The notes under the pieces were generated by a model that did no database searches, had not been told where the DNA came from, and saw nothing but the letters and a program-made list of their open reading frames with translations. Shown here piece after piece: positions 21,608 through 30,046 of a stretch of 48,327 bases of DNA. Each line of letters opens with the position of its first letter. The first letter of the stretch is position 1. This stretch comes from Acinetobacter guerrae (GTDB taxonomy: Bacteria > Pseudomonadota > Gammaproteobacteria > Pseudomonadales > Moraxellaceae), in contig NZ_LXGN01000006.1 of assembly GCF_009372255.1 (NCBI RefSeq), forward strand, positions 1-48,327, written 5' to 3'. Position numbers and translations under genes: made by a program.

Positions 21608-22309
21608 ATGTATAAAATTTTACTGGCAGCTTTAATAAGTACATGGGCTTTTTCAAGTCAAGCCAGTGTGGAAAGTGTGCAGATTCAACTCAAACAAAAG
21701 TATCCCAAGTTAAATATTGAAAATATCCAGAAAACCGAAATGCAGGGCCTATATAGCGCGACACTGGATAATCAGATTATTTACGTCGGTGAAAATGCAG
21801 AACATATCCTAATTGGTTCTATGATTCGCTTAAAAGATCAGCATAATTTAACAAAGGATCTGGTGGTAAAAAACAAAACGATTAATTGGAATCAGTTGCC
21901 TTTGCAGGATGCAATTAAAACTGTAAAAGGGAATGGCAAACGTCAAATCGCGATTTTTTCCGATCCCAATTGTCCGTATTGCAAACAATTAGAAAATCAG
22001 CTCGATCAACTGCAAAATGTCACGATCTATACCTTTATTTATCCCATTCGCAGTCAATCGGTACAGCCTTCCAAACAAGTCTGGTGCGAAGCAAACCGTA
22101 CTTATGCATGGAATAATCTGATTCGTAAGGGCATTGTTCCACAAAGTACAGTTCCCTGTGCAAATCCGATTGATCGAAATTTAAAGTTAGGTCAAACACT
22201 AGCAATTGAAGGTACACCAACTTTGATTTTTTCTAATGGATTTAAGGCGGCTGGCGTGGTTTCGGCTGAACAAATAGAATCGTTGTGGAAAGAATTTAAA
22301 CTGAATTAA
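21608..22309 (+). CDS. DsbC-like thiol:disulfide interchange protein
   Basis: Periplasmic disulfide isomerase-type protein of 233 residues. It has a signal peptide (MYKILLAALISTWAFSSQA), an N-terminal dimerisation-like domain, and a thioredoxin-fold domain with the active site CPYC at residues 122-125 (IFSDPNCPYC), a second cysteine pair (WCEANR and VPCANP) as in DsbC, and the cis-proline EGTPT. The start at 21608 is chosen over an upstream start at 21563 because it begins the signal peptide. It fits DsbC/G rather than DsbA (whose active site is usually CPHC). Its likely partner is DsbD, not present here. Confidence 0.88.
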   Translation: MYKILLAALISTWAFSSQASVESVQIQLKQKYPKLNIENIQKTEMQGLYSATLDNQIIYVGENAEHILIGSMIRLKDQHNLTKDLVVKNKTINWNQLPLQDAIKTVKGNGKRQIAIFSDPNCPYCKQLENQLDQLQNVTIYTFIYPIRSQSVQPSKQVWCEANRTYAWNNLIRKGIVPQSTVPCANPIDRNLKLGQTLAIEGTPTLIFSNGFKAAGVVSAEQIESLWKEFKLN

Positions 22310-22334
22310 GCTACAAATTTCGTTTTCAATTCGA

Positions 22335-22358
22335 AAGGCTGATATGTCTATCAGCCTT
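22335..22358. terminator. Stem-loop between convergent genes
   Basis: Ten-base perfect stem AAGGCTGATA / TATCAGCCTT with a four-base loop between the DsbC-like gene and the GlsB-type gene. There is no clear T-run on either side, so termination may be partial. Confidence 0.5.
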
Positions 22359-22426
22359 GAATCAAATTTAAAAGATGAGTAATTTTTGTAGAGAAATTAC
22401 CACCTTTATTTATATCTAGAGAAAAT

Positions 22427-22681
22427 TTAGGCAGTTTTTTTGCTAATCAGATTATAAATAAACAGAATAATAATGGCGCCTACAACCGAGGCGATAAAGC
22501 CCGCACTGGAGTTTTCGGGATAAAGCCCTAAGGCGCGTCCGCCATAAGTTGCCAAGAGTGAACCTGCTATTCCGAGTAATGTTGTGACAATGAAACCTGC
22601 TTTATCTTCACCTGGATGAATAGCACGGGCGATTAAACCTGCAATAAAACCGACGACAATGGCAACAATAAATGACCACAT
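22427..22681 (-). CDS. GlsB/YeaQ/YmgE family membrane protein
   Basis: An 84-residue inner-membrane protein of the transglycosylase-associated (GlsB/YeaQ/YmgE) family. Three hydrophobic segments are visible (about residues 3-20, 29-46 and 60-78) with the family glycine patterns GFIAGLIAR, GIAGSLLA and GFIASVVGAII. The family name is historical and no enzymatic activity is established; members are often general-stress induced. AAGGAG lies nine bases before the ATG. It is convergent with the DsbC-like gene and stands alone. Confidence 0.92.
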   Translation of the reverse strand: MWSFIVAIVVGFIAGLIARAIHPGEDKAGFIVTTLLGIAGSLLATYGGRALGLYPENSSAGFIASVVGAIIILFIYNLISKKTA

Positions 22682-22823
22682 AAGACGTTCTCCTTGTTTT
22701 GCTTATTCTGGTTTTACAAGTACTTGTTTTATTATAGTGAACTGTTTCAAATGATACTGATAGTCGATGATTGCTAAATCATGTTGCGTTTTTGTGCCAT
22801 TTTTCCGATAAGGAATCTGCCAT

Positions 22824-22852
22824 AAAAAATGACGCAAAACGCGCCATTTTTT
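22824..22852 (-). terminator. Intrinsic terminator of hpt
   Basis: In the leftward transcript, stem AAATGGCGC / GCGTCATTT (one G-U pair) with a five-base loop and six T, two bases after the hpt stop. Confidence 0.85.
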
Positions 22853-22854
22853 GG

Positions 22855-23382
22855 TTACAGACCAATTTCACCAATGAAGGGTAAGTGGCGATATTTTTGG
22901 TCATAATCCAATCCATAACCCACAATAAAGCGGTCTTCAACCTCAAAGCCTAAAAACTTAACTTCTAGTTCAATTTCACGGCGAGAAGGTTTACTTACCA
23001 ATGTGCAGAGTTCGATAGAATTCGGTTCACGAGTCTGTAGTATCTCCATGACCTTACTTAAAGTGTTACCTGAATCAATAATATCTTCGACCACCAACAC
23101 ATCTTTACCGCGAATTTCGCCATCAAGATCTTTTAAAATTTTAACGTCGCGACTCGAAGTTGTACTGCTGCCATAGCTGGAAACGGTCATAAAATCCAGT
23201 TCATGTGGTTTTTCGATGGCTCGGCATAAATCTGCCATAAAAATAAAGGAGCCGCGTAATAAACCAATCAATACCAGATCTTTTTGGCTATTGGCATAGT
23301 GAGCATTAATTTGTTCACCGAGTTGTTTGACTTTGGCTTGAATGTCTTCAGTTGAGATCATCACGCTCATTGCAACGGTCAT
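22855..23382 (-). CDS. hpt: Hypoxanthine phosphoribosyltransferase
   Basis: Purine salvage enzyme that joins hypoxanthine (and less well guanine) to PRPP. The 175-residue protein has the type I PRTase signature [14 protein letters not shown] around residues 98-111, the flexible-loop segment SSYGSST and a C-terminal [17 protein letters not shown] typical of Hpt. The start at 23382 (MTVAMS) is preferred over an upstream ATG at 23439 because AGG lies about ten bases before it and its length matches the family. A terminator-like hairpin lies only 27 bases upstream, which suggests attenuation. It follows guaD, another purine salvage gene. Confidence 0.95.
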   Translation of the reverse strand: MTVAMSVMISTEDIQAKVKQLGEQINAHYANSQKDLVLIGLLRGSFIFMADLCRAIEKPHELDFMTVSSYGSSTTSSRDVKILKDLDGEIRGKDVLVVEDIIDSGNTLSKVMEILQTREPNSIELCTLVSKPSRREIELEVKFLGFEVEDRFIVGYGLDYDQKYRHLPFIGEIGL

Positions 23383-23408
23383 GGGGTAGATACCTAAAAC
23401 GCAAAAGT

Positions 23409-23440
23409 TAAAAATAAAAAAGGTGTTGACCTGCAACACC
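23409..23440 (-). terminator. Terminator or attenuator immediately before hpt
   Basis: In the leftward direction, stem GGTGTTG / CAACACC with a five-base loop followed by six T and further T. It ends guaD transcripts, but only 26 bases remain to the hpt start, too few for a full promoter, so it may sit inside the hpt leader. Confidence 0.7.
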
Positions 23441-23517
23441 CTGAAATCTTCAATTCATCTGTAAATTTTAAAACAAAAAAGCAGATGATGCATCCCTTCT
23501 CAAATGATTAACTGTAA

Positions 23518-23649
23518 CTATGGCTTCTTTTTGACAGGTTGATCACGCTTTAACATTAAGCCACATGCCACAGTTAGAATCATCCATTTCAGCCACGGTC
23601 TAGGTTTCACTTTTGATTTATTCGGTTTTTTGGTAGGCACATTGTCCAT
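23518..23649 (-). CDS. Possible small membrane protein downstream of guaD
   Basis: A 43-residue frame beginning MDNVPTKKPNKSK, very basic at both ends with one hydrophobic stretch (WLKWMILTVACGLML). It overlaps the end of guaD by 32 bases, which is common for coupled small genes, and AGGCGA lies about ten bases before its ATG. It ends before the hairpin at 23409-23440. I do not recognise it. Small size and the overlap make this a tentative call. Confidence 0.35.
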   Translation of the reverse strand: MDNVPTKKPNKSKVKPRPWLKWMILTVACGLMLKRDQPVKKKP

Positions 23650-24937
23650 AAATATAAGTCGCCTCGATATTACGATCATCGCCCATAGTAAACAGCGCAA
23701 ACAAGGCATCATCTAGAGATTTCGCGCGAGATTGACGCAGACTTTGCAAAGCGGTGGCTTTTAAATTCAGTACGACAAAATCTGCTTCTTTACCGACATT
23801 AAAGTTACCCAATTGATCTTGTAAATCGAGTGCTTTTGCACCGCCTATCGTGGCATGGTAAAGCGCTTCATAAGCAGATAGTTTATCGCCTTGTAGCTGT
23901 TGAACTTTATAGGCTTCACTTACGGTTTGTAAGAGATTAAAAGATGTACCGCCGCCAATATCTGTACCCAAACCAACTTTAACGCCTTGTTCCCAAGTCT
24001 TTTTCAATGGAAACAAACCACTACCTAAAAATAAGTTTGAGGTCGGGCAAAAGGCAATGGCTGAATCTGTTTGATGCATACATTGCCATTCATCTTGTTC
24101 TAAATGAACACAGTGCGCAAATACAGAACGTTGACCTGTCAAACCATAATGATGATATACATCGAGATAGCTTTTTTGTTCAGGATAAAGTGATTTTACC
24201 CACGCAATTTCATCTTTATTTTCACTTAAATGGGTATGCACATAGACATCAGGATATTCCTGTTTGAGTTGACCTGCTTTTTCTAATTGTTCTGGCGTCG
24301 AGGTCGGTGCAAAACGTGGCGTAATTGCATATAGAGCCCTGCCCTTACCATGCCATTTTTCAATCAGGGTTTTAGAGTCGTCATAAGCGCTTTGTGGCGT
24401 GTCACAAAGACCGTCTGGCGCATGACGATCCATAAGGACTTTACCTGCAATCAAACGCATCTGGATACGCTCTGCGGCTTCAAATAAGGCATCAACGGAT
24501 TCAGGATGAACTGTACAAAATACCAATGCTGTCGTTGTTCCATTTTTTAACAGTTCTTGCACAAAAAAATGGGCAATGTTTTGTGCATATGCTGGGTCTT
24601 TAAACTGAAGTTCAGTTGGGAAGGTATAAGTATTTAGCCAACTGAGAAGTTGTTCACCATACGCACCCACCATTTCAGTTTGTGGATAATGGATATGGGT
24701 GTCAATGAAGCCGGGTACGATCAGTTGTTCAGGATAATGTTGAATTTCAATATTTTCAGGAAGATGAGGCTGTGCATCTTGCCATGTGCCAAACCATTTA
24801 ATTTTACCATTTTCGCTAATAAGAACGCCGTCCTCAAGATAACGAACCTGATCAGGAATTTGTTGAGCCTGCTTAACTAAAGACTGGATATCTAAAAAAC
24901 GACCACGAACAATGGTGGTTTGAGCAGAAGATGACAT
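23618..24937 (-). CDS. guaD: Guanine deaminase
   Basis: Zinc amidohydrolase that converts guanine to xanthine. The 439-residue protein has the metal-binding HIH (residues 81 and 83 in GFIDTHIHYPQ), HTHLSE, an FAHCVHL segment, CPTSNLFLGSG and the metal aspartate in GLGTDIGGG, all characteristic of GuaD among the amidohydrolases. AGG lies seven bases before the ATG. It precedes hpt on the same strand, giving a small purine salvage pair. A perfect DnaA-box sequence (24681-24689) falls in its coding region by chance or otherwise. Confidence 0.94.
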   Translation of the reverse strand: MSSSAQTTIVRGRFLDIQSLVKQAQQIPDQVRYLEDGVLISENGKIKWFGTWQDAQPHLPENIEIQHYPEQLIVPGFIDTHIHYPQTEMVGAYGEQLLSWLNTYTFPTELQFKDPAYAQNIAHFFVQELLKNGTTTALVFCTVHPESVDALFEAAERIQMRLIAGKVLMDRHAPDGLCDTPQSAYDDSKTLIEKWHGKGRALYAITPRFAPTSTPEQLEKAGQLKQEYPDVYVHTHLSENKDEIAWVKSLYPEQKSYLDVYHHYGLTGQRSVFAHCVHLEQDEWQCMHQTDSAIAFCPTSNLFLGSGLFPLKKTWEQGVKVGLGTDIGGGTSFNLLQTVSEAYKVQQLQGDKLSAYEALYHATIGGAKALDLQDQLGNFNVGKEADFVVLNLKATALQSLRQSRAKSLDDALFALFTMGDDRNIEATYIYGQCAYQKTE

Positions 24938-25044
24938 CTAAAAACCTATAACTTGTAATTTTTTCGATTGATTGTAACGTATTTCCTTCGCATTGCAGTG
25001 TTTATATGAAAAGCAAAACAAGGATTATCGAGAATTAAAGATAA

Positions 25045-25088
25045 GAGATTTAAGGACTCAATCAAGAGTCCTTAAATCTCGGCTTTTT
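25045..25088 (+). terminator. Strong terminator in a divergent promoter region
   Basis: Fifteen-base perfect stem GAGATTTAAGGACTC / GAGTCCTTAAATCTC with a six-base loop and a run of seven T. It lies between the divergent genes guaD and the nucleotidyltransferase gene, 62 bases before the start of the latter, where no rightward gene needs terminating. Confidence 0.85.
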
Positions 25089-25149
25089 TTCTGGATAAGA
25101 TGCAAGGAACTTGCCAAACTGTATAAATTTAGTTCAAAACCTAGGTGAT

Positions 25150-25743
25150 ATGTCAAAATTTAACAATATTTCAGCATTTTATGATCAAGAAATTAAATCT
25201 CTGATTTTTAATCATGCATCGCTTTTTCAACGTTTAAAAGTATTACGCACCATCAATGAACACTGTTATCTGAGTGCGGGTGTGATTCGGCAATTGGTAT
25301 GGTCTGAATTGCATCATCATCAATATGATATTGAACAGTCGGAAATCGATATTATTTTTTATGATTCCGATGCAGATGTGCAGCATGAGCAACACATTCA
25401 ACAGGCCTTGCATAAACAATTTCCTTTAAATGACTGGGATGTGGTGAATCAGGCATACGTACATCAGTGGTATTTAAATGAAAATGGAAACAAGATACAA
25501 GCTTACACCTCATTGATTGATGCACTCTCGGCATGGCCCGAAACAGCAACAGCAATTGCAGTGCGCCTCACTGAAAATGATCTGCTTGAAATCATTGCAC
25601 CCTTTGGATTAACAGATTTATTCGAGCTAAAACTACGTTGGAATCCACGTTTGGTTTGCTATGAGACTTTTTTACAGCGAGTAATACAAAAACAATGGCT
25701 TCAGCGTTGGCCAAAGCTTAAATTGATTGAATCTTTCAAATAA
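25150..25743 (+). CDS. Nucleotidyltransferase family protein (NTP_transf_6-like)
   Basis: A 197-residue cytoplasmic protein of the family formerly called DUF925. It shows a nucleotidyltransferase-like core with the acidic motif IDIIFYD (in place of the more usual DxD context), an RTINEHCYLSAGVIRQLVW segment at the front, and a late FGLTDLFELKLRWNP block that is the family hallmark. Substrate is unknown. The start at 25150 has AGGTGAT immediately before it and is preferred over an upstream start at 25111. It is preceded by an unexplained terminator and is convergent with the TerC gene. Confidence 0.8.
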   Translation: MSKFNNISAFYDQEIKSLIFNHASLFQRLKVLRTINEHCYLSAGVIRQLVWSELHHHQYDIEQSEIDIIFYDSDADVQHEQHIQQALHKQFPLNDWDVVNQAYVHQWYLNENGNKIQAYTSLIDALSAWPETATAIAVRLTENDLLEIIAPFGLTDLFELKLRWNPRLVCYETFLQRVIQKQWLQRWPKLKLIESFK

Positions 25744-25776
25744 AAAGCCCTTTTATCTTGCTGACAAAAGGGCTAG
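25742..25776 (-). terminator. Intrinsic terminator of the TerC/Alx gene
   Basis: Stem AGCCCTTTT / AAAAGGGCT; leftward it is followed by five T. It also forms the end of the convergent nucleotidyltransferase gene. Confidence 0.75.
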
Positions 25777-25793
25777 ATCAATCAGAATCGAGA

Positions 25794-26753
25794 TTAAGAT
25801 TGAGCTTGTTTTTTATTGTGGCGAATCGATAACCACGCGGTAATACCGAGCACCAATACGATAAAGCTCAAGGAAATCCAGATTGGCATATGGAATACAT
25901 CTAGCATCAACATTTTAAAGCCGATAAATAGCAAGATGATGCCTAAACCATAGGGTAGATAATGCATTTTTGATGCTGTTCCTGCCAATAAAAAGAACAT
26001 GGCACGCAAGCCCAAAATCGCCATCAGATTTGCCGTAAGGACAATAAACGGATCGGTTGTGACTGCAAAAATTGCGGGAATAGAATCTACCGCAAAGATC
26101 ACATCAGAAAATTCAACCAAAATCAGTACAATAAACAATGGAGTTGCCCAAAGAACGCCTTGCTCTTTCACAAAGAAACGATCACCTTTAAAACTTGGTG
26201 TGATACGCATGTGTTTACGTAACCATTTCAGAAGTGCCATTTCTTCGATATTCGGGGTTTCTTCGCCTTGACCTTTTAAGAATTTAAAGCCTGTATAAAC
26301 TAAAAAGGCACCGAAAATATATAAAATCCAAGAAAACTCCTGAACAAACCATGCGCCAATAAAAATAAAGATTGTTCTTAAAACAATCGCGCCCAACACA
26401 CCATACAGAAGGATTTTACGTTGTAAGGATGGTGGAATTGCGAAAGCAGCAAAAATCATCAACCAGACAAAAACATTATCAATCGCTAATGATTTTTCCA
26501 GTAAATAACCTGCCAGATATTCCATGGTTTTTTGATTGGCAATAGCCAGCCCTGCTGTTTGTTGCAGGTATAGCCACAGTCCACCTGCAAATAGCATGGC
26601 GACTGTGACCCACGCCACGCTCCAGGCTAGTGCCTGTTTAATGGGTACAGATTGGTCTTTTTTTTGTTTAAAGCCAAGAAAGTCGATCAATAACATCGTA
26701 AAGACGATGCCAAAAAAGACCAGATAAAGCCAAATATTACCGATAGAGTCCAT
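25794..26753 (-). CDS. TerC/Alx family membrane protein (putative manganese exporter)
   Basis: A 319-residue inner-membrane protein with eight or nine hydrophobic segments. It closely follows E. coli Alx: WSVAWVT, the hallmark LEKSLAIDNVFVWL (about residues 85-98), YGVLGAIVLRT, LVEFSDVIFAVDSIPAIFAVT and NLMAILGLRAMFFLL. The two motifs with conserved acidic residues are thought to carry metal ions. The start at 26753 is chosen over one at 26774 since GGAGAG lies five bases before it. Its leader carries a yybP-ykoY manganese riboswitch, which strongly supports a manganese-related function, as known for alx. Confidence 0.93.
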   Translation of the reverse strand: MDSIGNIWLYLVFFGIVFTMLLIDFLGFKQKKDQSVPIKQALAWSVAWVTVAMLFAGGLWLYLQQTAGLAIANQKTMEYLAGYLLEKSLAIDNVFVWLMIFAAFAIPPSLQRKILLYGVLGAIVLRTIFIFIGAWFVQEFSWILYIFGAFLVYTGFKFLKGQGEETPNIEEMALLKWLRKHMRITPSFKGDRFFVKEQGVLWATPLFIVLILVEFSDVIFAVDSIPAIFAVTTDPFIVLTANLMAILGLRAMFFLLAGTASKMHYLPYGLGIILLFIGFKMLMLDVFHMPIWISLSFIVLVLGITAWLSIRHNKKQAQS

Positions 26754-26782
26754 AAATCTCTCCACATCTGGCAATTGGCCAT

Positions 26783-26975
26783 AAAAAAACCTTGACCTGT
26801 TGCCAGATGAATATAAAAAACATCTGTATCAACATGATCAAGGTCTTGCCTACATCAAATTATATTTGATGCTCAGATACCGACTTTTTGCAAAGTGTAC
26901 TGACGATATCTGACACGCTATAAAGTAATTTTACAGATTACATCTTATAACGTTTGGAGGAGGCTACTCCCCTTG
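26783..26975 (-). promoter_or_regulatory. yybP-ykoY manganese riboswitch with terminator
   Basis: In the leftward transcript the leader begins CAAGGGGAGTAGC (from 26975) and contains CGTCAGTAC, a GCATCAAAT/TTTGATGT hairpin and the closing GGCAAGACCTTG (to 26839). CAAGG and CCTTG pair as the basal P1 helix. The GGGGAGUAG and CGUCAGUAC loops are the two signature elements of the yybP-ykoY aptamer. The P1 3' strand also forms one arm of a terminator (26783-26843; CCTTGA...TGTTG with CAACA...TCAAGG and seven T). Metal binding should favour P1 and so prevent termination, giving an ON switch. Confidence 0.88.
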
Positions 26976-27173
26976 TCTATAAATTGGGTTTTGGATCAAA
27001 TCCAAATCTGCGCTTAGCATCGCATATTTATGTTGTTTAAGCAAATCGGATCTGTTTTTCATCTTGCATATATCTAAAAAAGCCATTAAAACATTTAGAA
27101 GGTCATTGGCAATAAATAGCACAATCAATTGTGAAACAGTTGCATGTGCTGAGGTATTGAAATCATGAAACAA
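26964..27173 (-). CDS. Doubtful small ORF upstream of the riboswitch
   Basis: A 69-residue frame with AGGATT about eight bases before its ATG. The first half is hydrophobic (SQLIVLFIANDLLNVLMAFL) and the second half is charged (NRSDLLKQHKYAMLSADLD). Its last four codons overlap the first bases of the riboswitch. The pattern of the second half faintly resembles DUF1127-type small proteins. Recorded because of the ribosome binding site; it may be chance. Confidence 0.3.
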   Translation of the reverse strand: MFHDFNTSAHATVSQLIVLFIANDLLNVLMAFLDICKMKNRSDLLKQHKYAMLSADLDLIQNPIYRQGE

Positions 27174-27333
27174 TCCTAATTTTCATTTGATAATCATCCT
27201 TGCCCTGCGGCAAAACCTCAAAGTAAATAGTTGACCATGATCAAAATACTTTCAAAAAATCACGATGCTAGATCATTCCTCAAAATATAGCCATCAGTAT
27301 CCTTTATATTATAAATCTATTCAGATCTGCGGG

Positions 27334-27741
27334 TTAAAACGATAAATTGACATACACCATATCACGGTAGGTACCTGCTGGAACCTGTATTGACGGACGA
27401 TCTTCTAGTCTGACCGAAATGATGTATTTATTATCTTTGTGGGTGTTGGCAGTCAGTGGAACATTCCATAAATTATCCACGGGACCTGCTACGGTTAAAC
27501 GTGTTCTTAATTTATAAGGGCCGTTGGTCACAAAACTTGAACCATCTGTGCTACGCAAATTCATACTATTAAAACGAATGGTGTAGGCACTATCACAATT
27601 GACATGAAATGATGTCGCAGCTTGGCTTTGATAGTAACTTCCCAAACGCATGCGTGGTTCGGTAATTTGTCCCATAGAACATTGGCCTGCATAGAGGCTG
27701 CCTAAAGCACAATATGCAATGATGCCAAGTAATATTTTCAT
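27334..27741 (-). CDS. Pilus subunit with spore coat U-type domain (putative tip protein)
   Basis: A 135-residue secreted protein with signal peptide MKILLGIIAYCALGSLYAG, two cysteines (CSMGQ and VNCDS) that could form a disulfide, and the C-terminal PAGTYRDMVYVNLSF. That C terminus is the donor/end strand typical of the SCPU (spore coat U) domain found in archaic Csu-type pili. It is last in the operon, where the tip adhesin normally lies, but is much shorter than CsuE and has a single domain. It starts 11 bases after the usher. Confidence 0.75.
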   Translation of the reverse strand: MKILLGIIAYCALGSLYAGQCSMGQITEPRMRLGSYYQSQAATSFHVNCDSAYTIRFNSMNLRSTDGSSFVTNGPYKLRTRLTVAGPVDNLWNVPLTANTHKDNKYIISVRLEDRPSIQVPAGTYRDMVYVNLSF

Positions 27742-27752
27742 TGCCTTTCTCC

Positions 27753-30041
27753 TTATTTACAAGTCAACTCAATGACTTGACGGGATGTGGTGGTACTGGT
27801 TTTTTCTGAAATTTGTAATTGGCTATGACAAGCCTTGTCTCCTTGAGTACTGAGTTGATAGGTTTTGGGTAAAAGACCGTACAGATAAACGTTACCTTGT
27901 TGGTCGACTGGATATACTTGATCTGTATTTTGATCCAGATAAACAGGCGTCGCTCTGGAAAGTAAATTTCCATTTTTATCGCGTAATTTTACGATCACTT
28001 GTTGGGTATGAGTAACTGGAAAATCAATGTAATAGCCGCGTTGATTCAGTGCGACCATTTTTTTGGATGAGTAATCAATTTTATCTTCAATTGGAAGTTG
28101 ATCCTGATCAAAAGATAAATCGTAAGAAATATAAGGCAAAATATCATGGATAAAGAAATAGCCATTTTTATTGGTTCGACCAACAGGAGATAAAGAACGC
28201 ATCACATCAACATCTTTATAATCACCAACTTTGACCAATGCAAAGGCGCTATCGACAGATTTTGTCAGATTTACCTGATTATTCAGCCAAACCAGTGCGC
28301 CACGATACGATACGCGTGAATCATAAGAGTCAGAGTTTTGAGTATGTTGTAAAGTCAAATCACCAATATCAGTTTTAAATAAACCAAATCCGTTATAAGT
28401 CATTTCACCATCACGACGTTCTGCACCTACAGAATAGTCAAAGCCTGTCTGTTCAGGTGAGCTTTTCGCAAAGGTTAAACGTGTATCACCATCAGTGGTT
28501 TGATCTAGATAAATATTTTTATTGTCATCCCAATTGAAAATAAGGGAGAAAAAAGCGCCAGAATCATTAAAATCCCCAAAATCTTTAAAATAGGACGCAG
28601 TAAAAGATAAACGTCTTGAAAAGCTTTTTGAGATTCCTACTGTTAATAATTTTGAGTTATTTCTAGGAACCTCATCATCTGGGTAATAACGCCGTTCCAC
28701 ATAGTTCAAATTAACACTATTGACATAAGGCACTTTAAAAAAAGATAAATACGCCAATGAATCGATACGAGGGTTTCGAAAATCTTGAGTATATCCAAGT
28801 GATTGATAGTCTTCAGAAGAATAACGAGTGCTCAGTCCCATCGAAAAGCTATTAAAACTATTGCTTACAGAAGCACCTACTGAATAACCATCATTTCCAT
28901 AAGCAGAACTTCCTGCTGCATTTACATCTAACAAGGCATAGCGCCCTAATGATTGTGTCCACATCAATCCTAGATTTTTTACATCATCACTATATGATCC
29001 ATTAAAACCGAGGGTGGTATTGGTGCTAAAGCCACGGCGATAATAGACATTGGTAAAGAAATCACGATAGTCATTACTGTCATAATCGTAATTAAAACGT
29101 AATTTACCTAGAGAGACGTTATATTCATTTAGTCCAACTTTGAGTAAACGATTGTTAATCAAAACAGGAAAATTTTGCACTGAGCGATTGCCTAAAATAT
29201 CTTCAACGACAATTTGGGCATTGCCTGCTTGTTGGATATTTGCACCCGTTTGTAAGGTATAGTCTCCAGGTGTCACATTTTGTCGATAGATACTCACGCC
29301 ATTTATATATAAATCAATGGTTGAAGGAACAATTGCACTTCCTCGTAAAATAGGTGTGTTCCAGTAAATAAAATCAGAACGTTCGCTAAAATTGGTCCCG
29401 AAGCTAATCCCACCGAAGCGAAATGAATCAATCAGTGAATTATATATACTAGTATTATCACCCAGCGTCAGTCTGGTAAAATGCTGAGGAAAATCTATGC
29501 TCAAAGAACTGTTTAAACGAATCACTCCTGTACTATCATCGTCTGCATCATTTTTTCTATAAATCAAAGAGTTATTTAACAACCAATAATCTTTGAAAAT
29601 CCCTAGTTCGTAAAAATTATTAAATTCATAACCTTGATCAAATTTGTCATAAAAGAAGTCATAATTGAGAAATGCTCCCAAAGACGCTTTGTCGGGTTGT
29701 AACATGCTATTTTGGTTAGAAAAACCGAGAAAATATTCAGCTGGAAAATCAATTTTGAGTGATTGGCTGGCATTATCAAAACTGGAATGGATTTGATCAT
29801 TACTTACTAGACAATATTGTTCTTTAGTGGCGTGTTTTTGTAATAGAAATACTTTTAAACTAAGTGAATTAAGAATCTGACATTCAACGTAATATTGATT
29901 ATCCTGTTGTAAAACTAAGGCCTCTGTATTCCGATCGAGTCCATTAATCCAGAGATTGGATAAAATGACATTGTCAGCCGCATGGAGATGTGTAAATGCA
30001 CATATTAAGCAGATATGTGCAGAAAGTGTCGATATTTTCAT
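27753..30041 (-). CDS. Outer-membrane fimbrial usher (archaic chaperone-usher type)
   Basis: A 762-residue usher that forms the outer-membrane pore for pilus assembly. After the signal peptide (MKISTLSAHICLICAFTHLHA) come the N-terminal domain, a 24-strand barrel region (about 120-620), the plug-like GNAQIVVEDILGNRSVQNFPVL segment, and C-terminal domains ending with a cysteine pair (ACHSQ...LTCK). The order and length fit the archaic (Csu, sigma) usher class rather than FimD. The start at 30041 has AAGGAG eight bases before it and is preferred over a GTG three codons upstream. It lies five bases after the chaperone stop codon. Confidence 0.9.
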   Translation of the reverse strand: MKISTLSAHICLICAFTHLHAADNVILSNLWINGLDRNTEALVLQQDNQYYVECQILNSLSLKVFLLQKHATKEQYCLVSNDQIHSSFDNASQSLKIDFPAEYFLGFSNQNSMLQPDKASLGAFLNYDFFYDKFDQGYEFNNFYELGIFKDYWLLNNSLIYRKNDADDDSTGVIRLNSSLSIDFPQHFTRLTLGDNTSIYNSLIDSFRFGGISFGTNFSERSDFIYWNTPILRGSAIVPSTIDLYINGVSIYRQNVTPGDYTLQTGANIQQAGNAQIVVEDILGNRSVQNFPVLINNRLLKVGLNEYNVSLGKLRFNYDYDSNDYRDFFTNVYYRRGFSTNTTLGFNGSYSDDVKNLGLMWTQSLGRYALLDVNAAGSSAYGNDGYSVGASVSNSFNSFSMGLSTRYSSEDYQSLGYTQDFRNPRIDSLAYLSFFKVPYVNSVNLNYVERRYYPDDEVPRNNSKLLTVGISKSFSRRLSFTASYFKDFGDFNDSGAFFSLIFNWDDNKNIYLDQTTDGDTRLTFAKSSPEQTGFDYSVGAERRDGEMTYNGFGLFKTDIGDLTLQHTQNSDSYDSRVSYRGALVWLNNQVNLTKSVDSAFALVKVGDYKDVDVMRSLSPVGRTNKNGYFFIHDILPYISYDLSFDQDQLPIEDKIDYSSKKMVALNQRGYYIDFPVTHTQQVIVKLRDKNGNLLSRATPVYLDQNTDQVYPVDQQGNVYLYGLLPKTYQLSTQGDKACHSQLQISEKTSTTTSRQVIELTCK

Positions 30042-30046
30042 ACAGA

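Noticed and set aside
24681..24689. Perfect DnaA-box sequence inside guaD
   Set aside because: A single isolated nine-base match in coding sequence is expected occasionally by chance, and no origin-type repeats accompany it.
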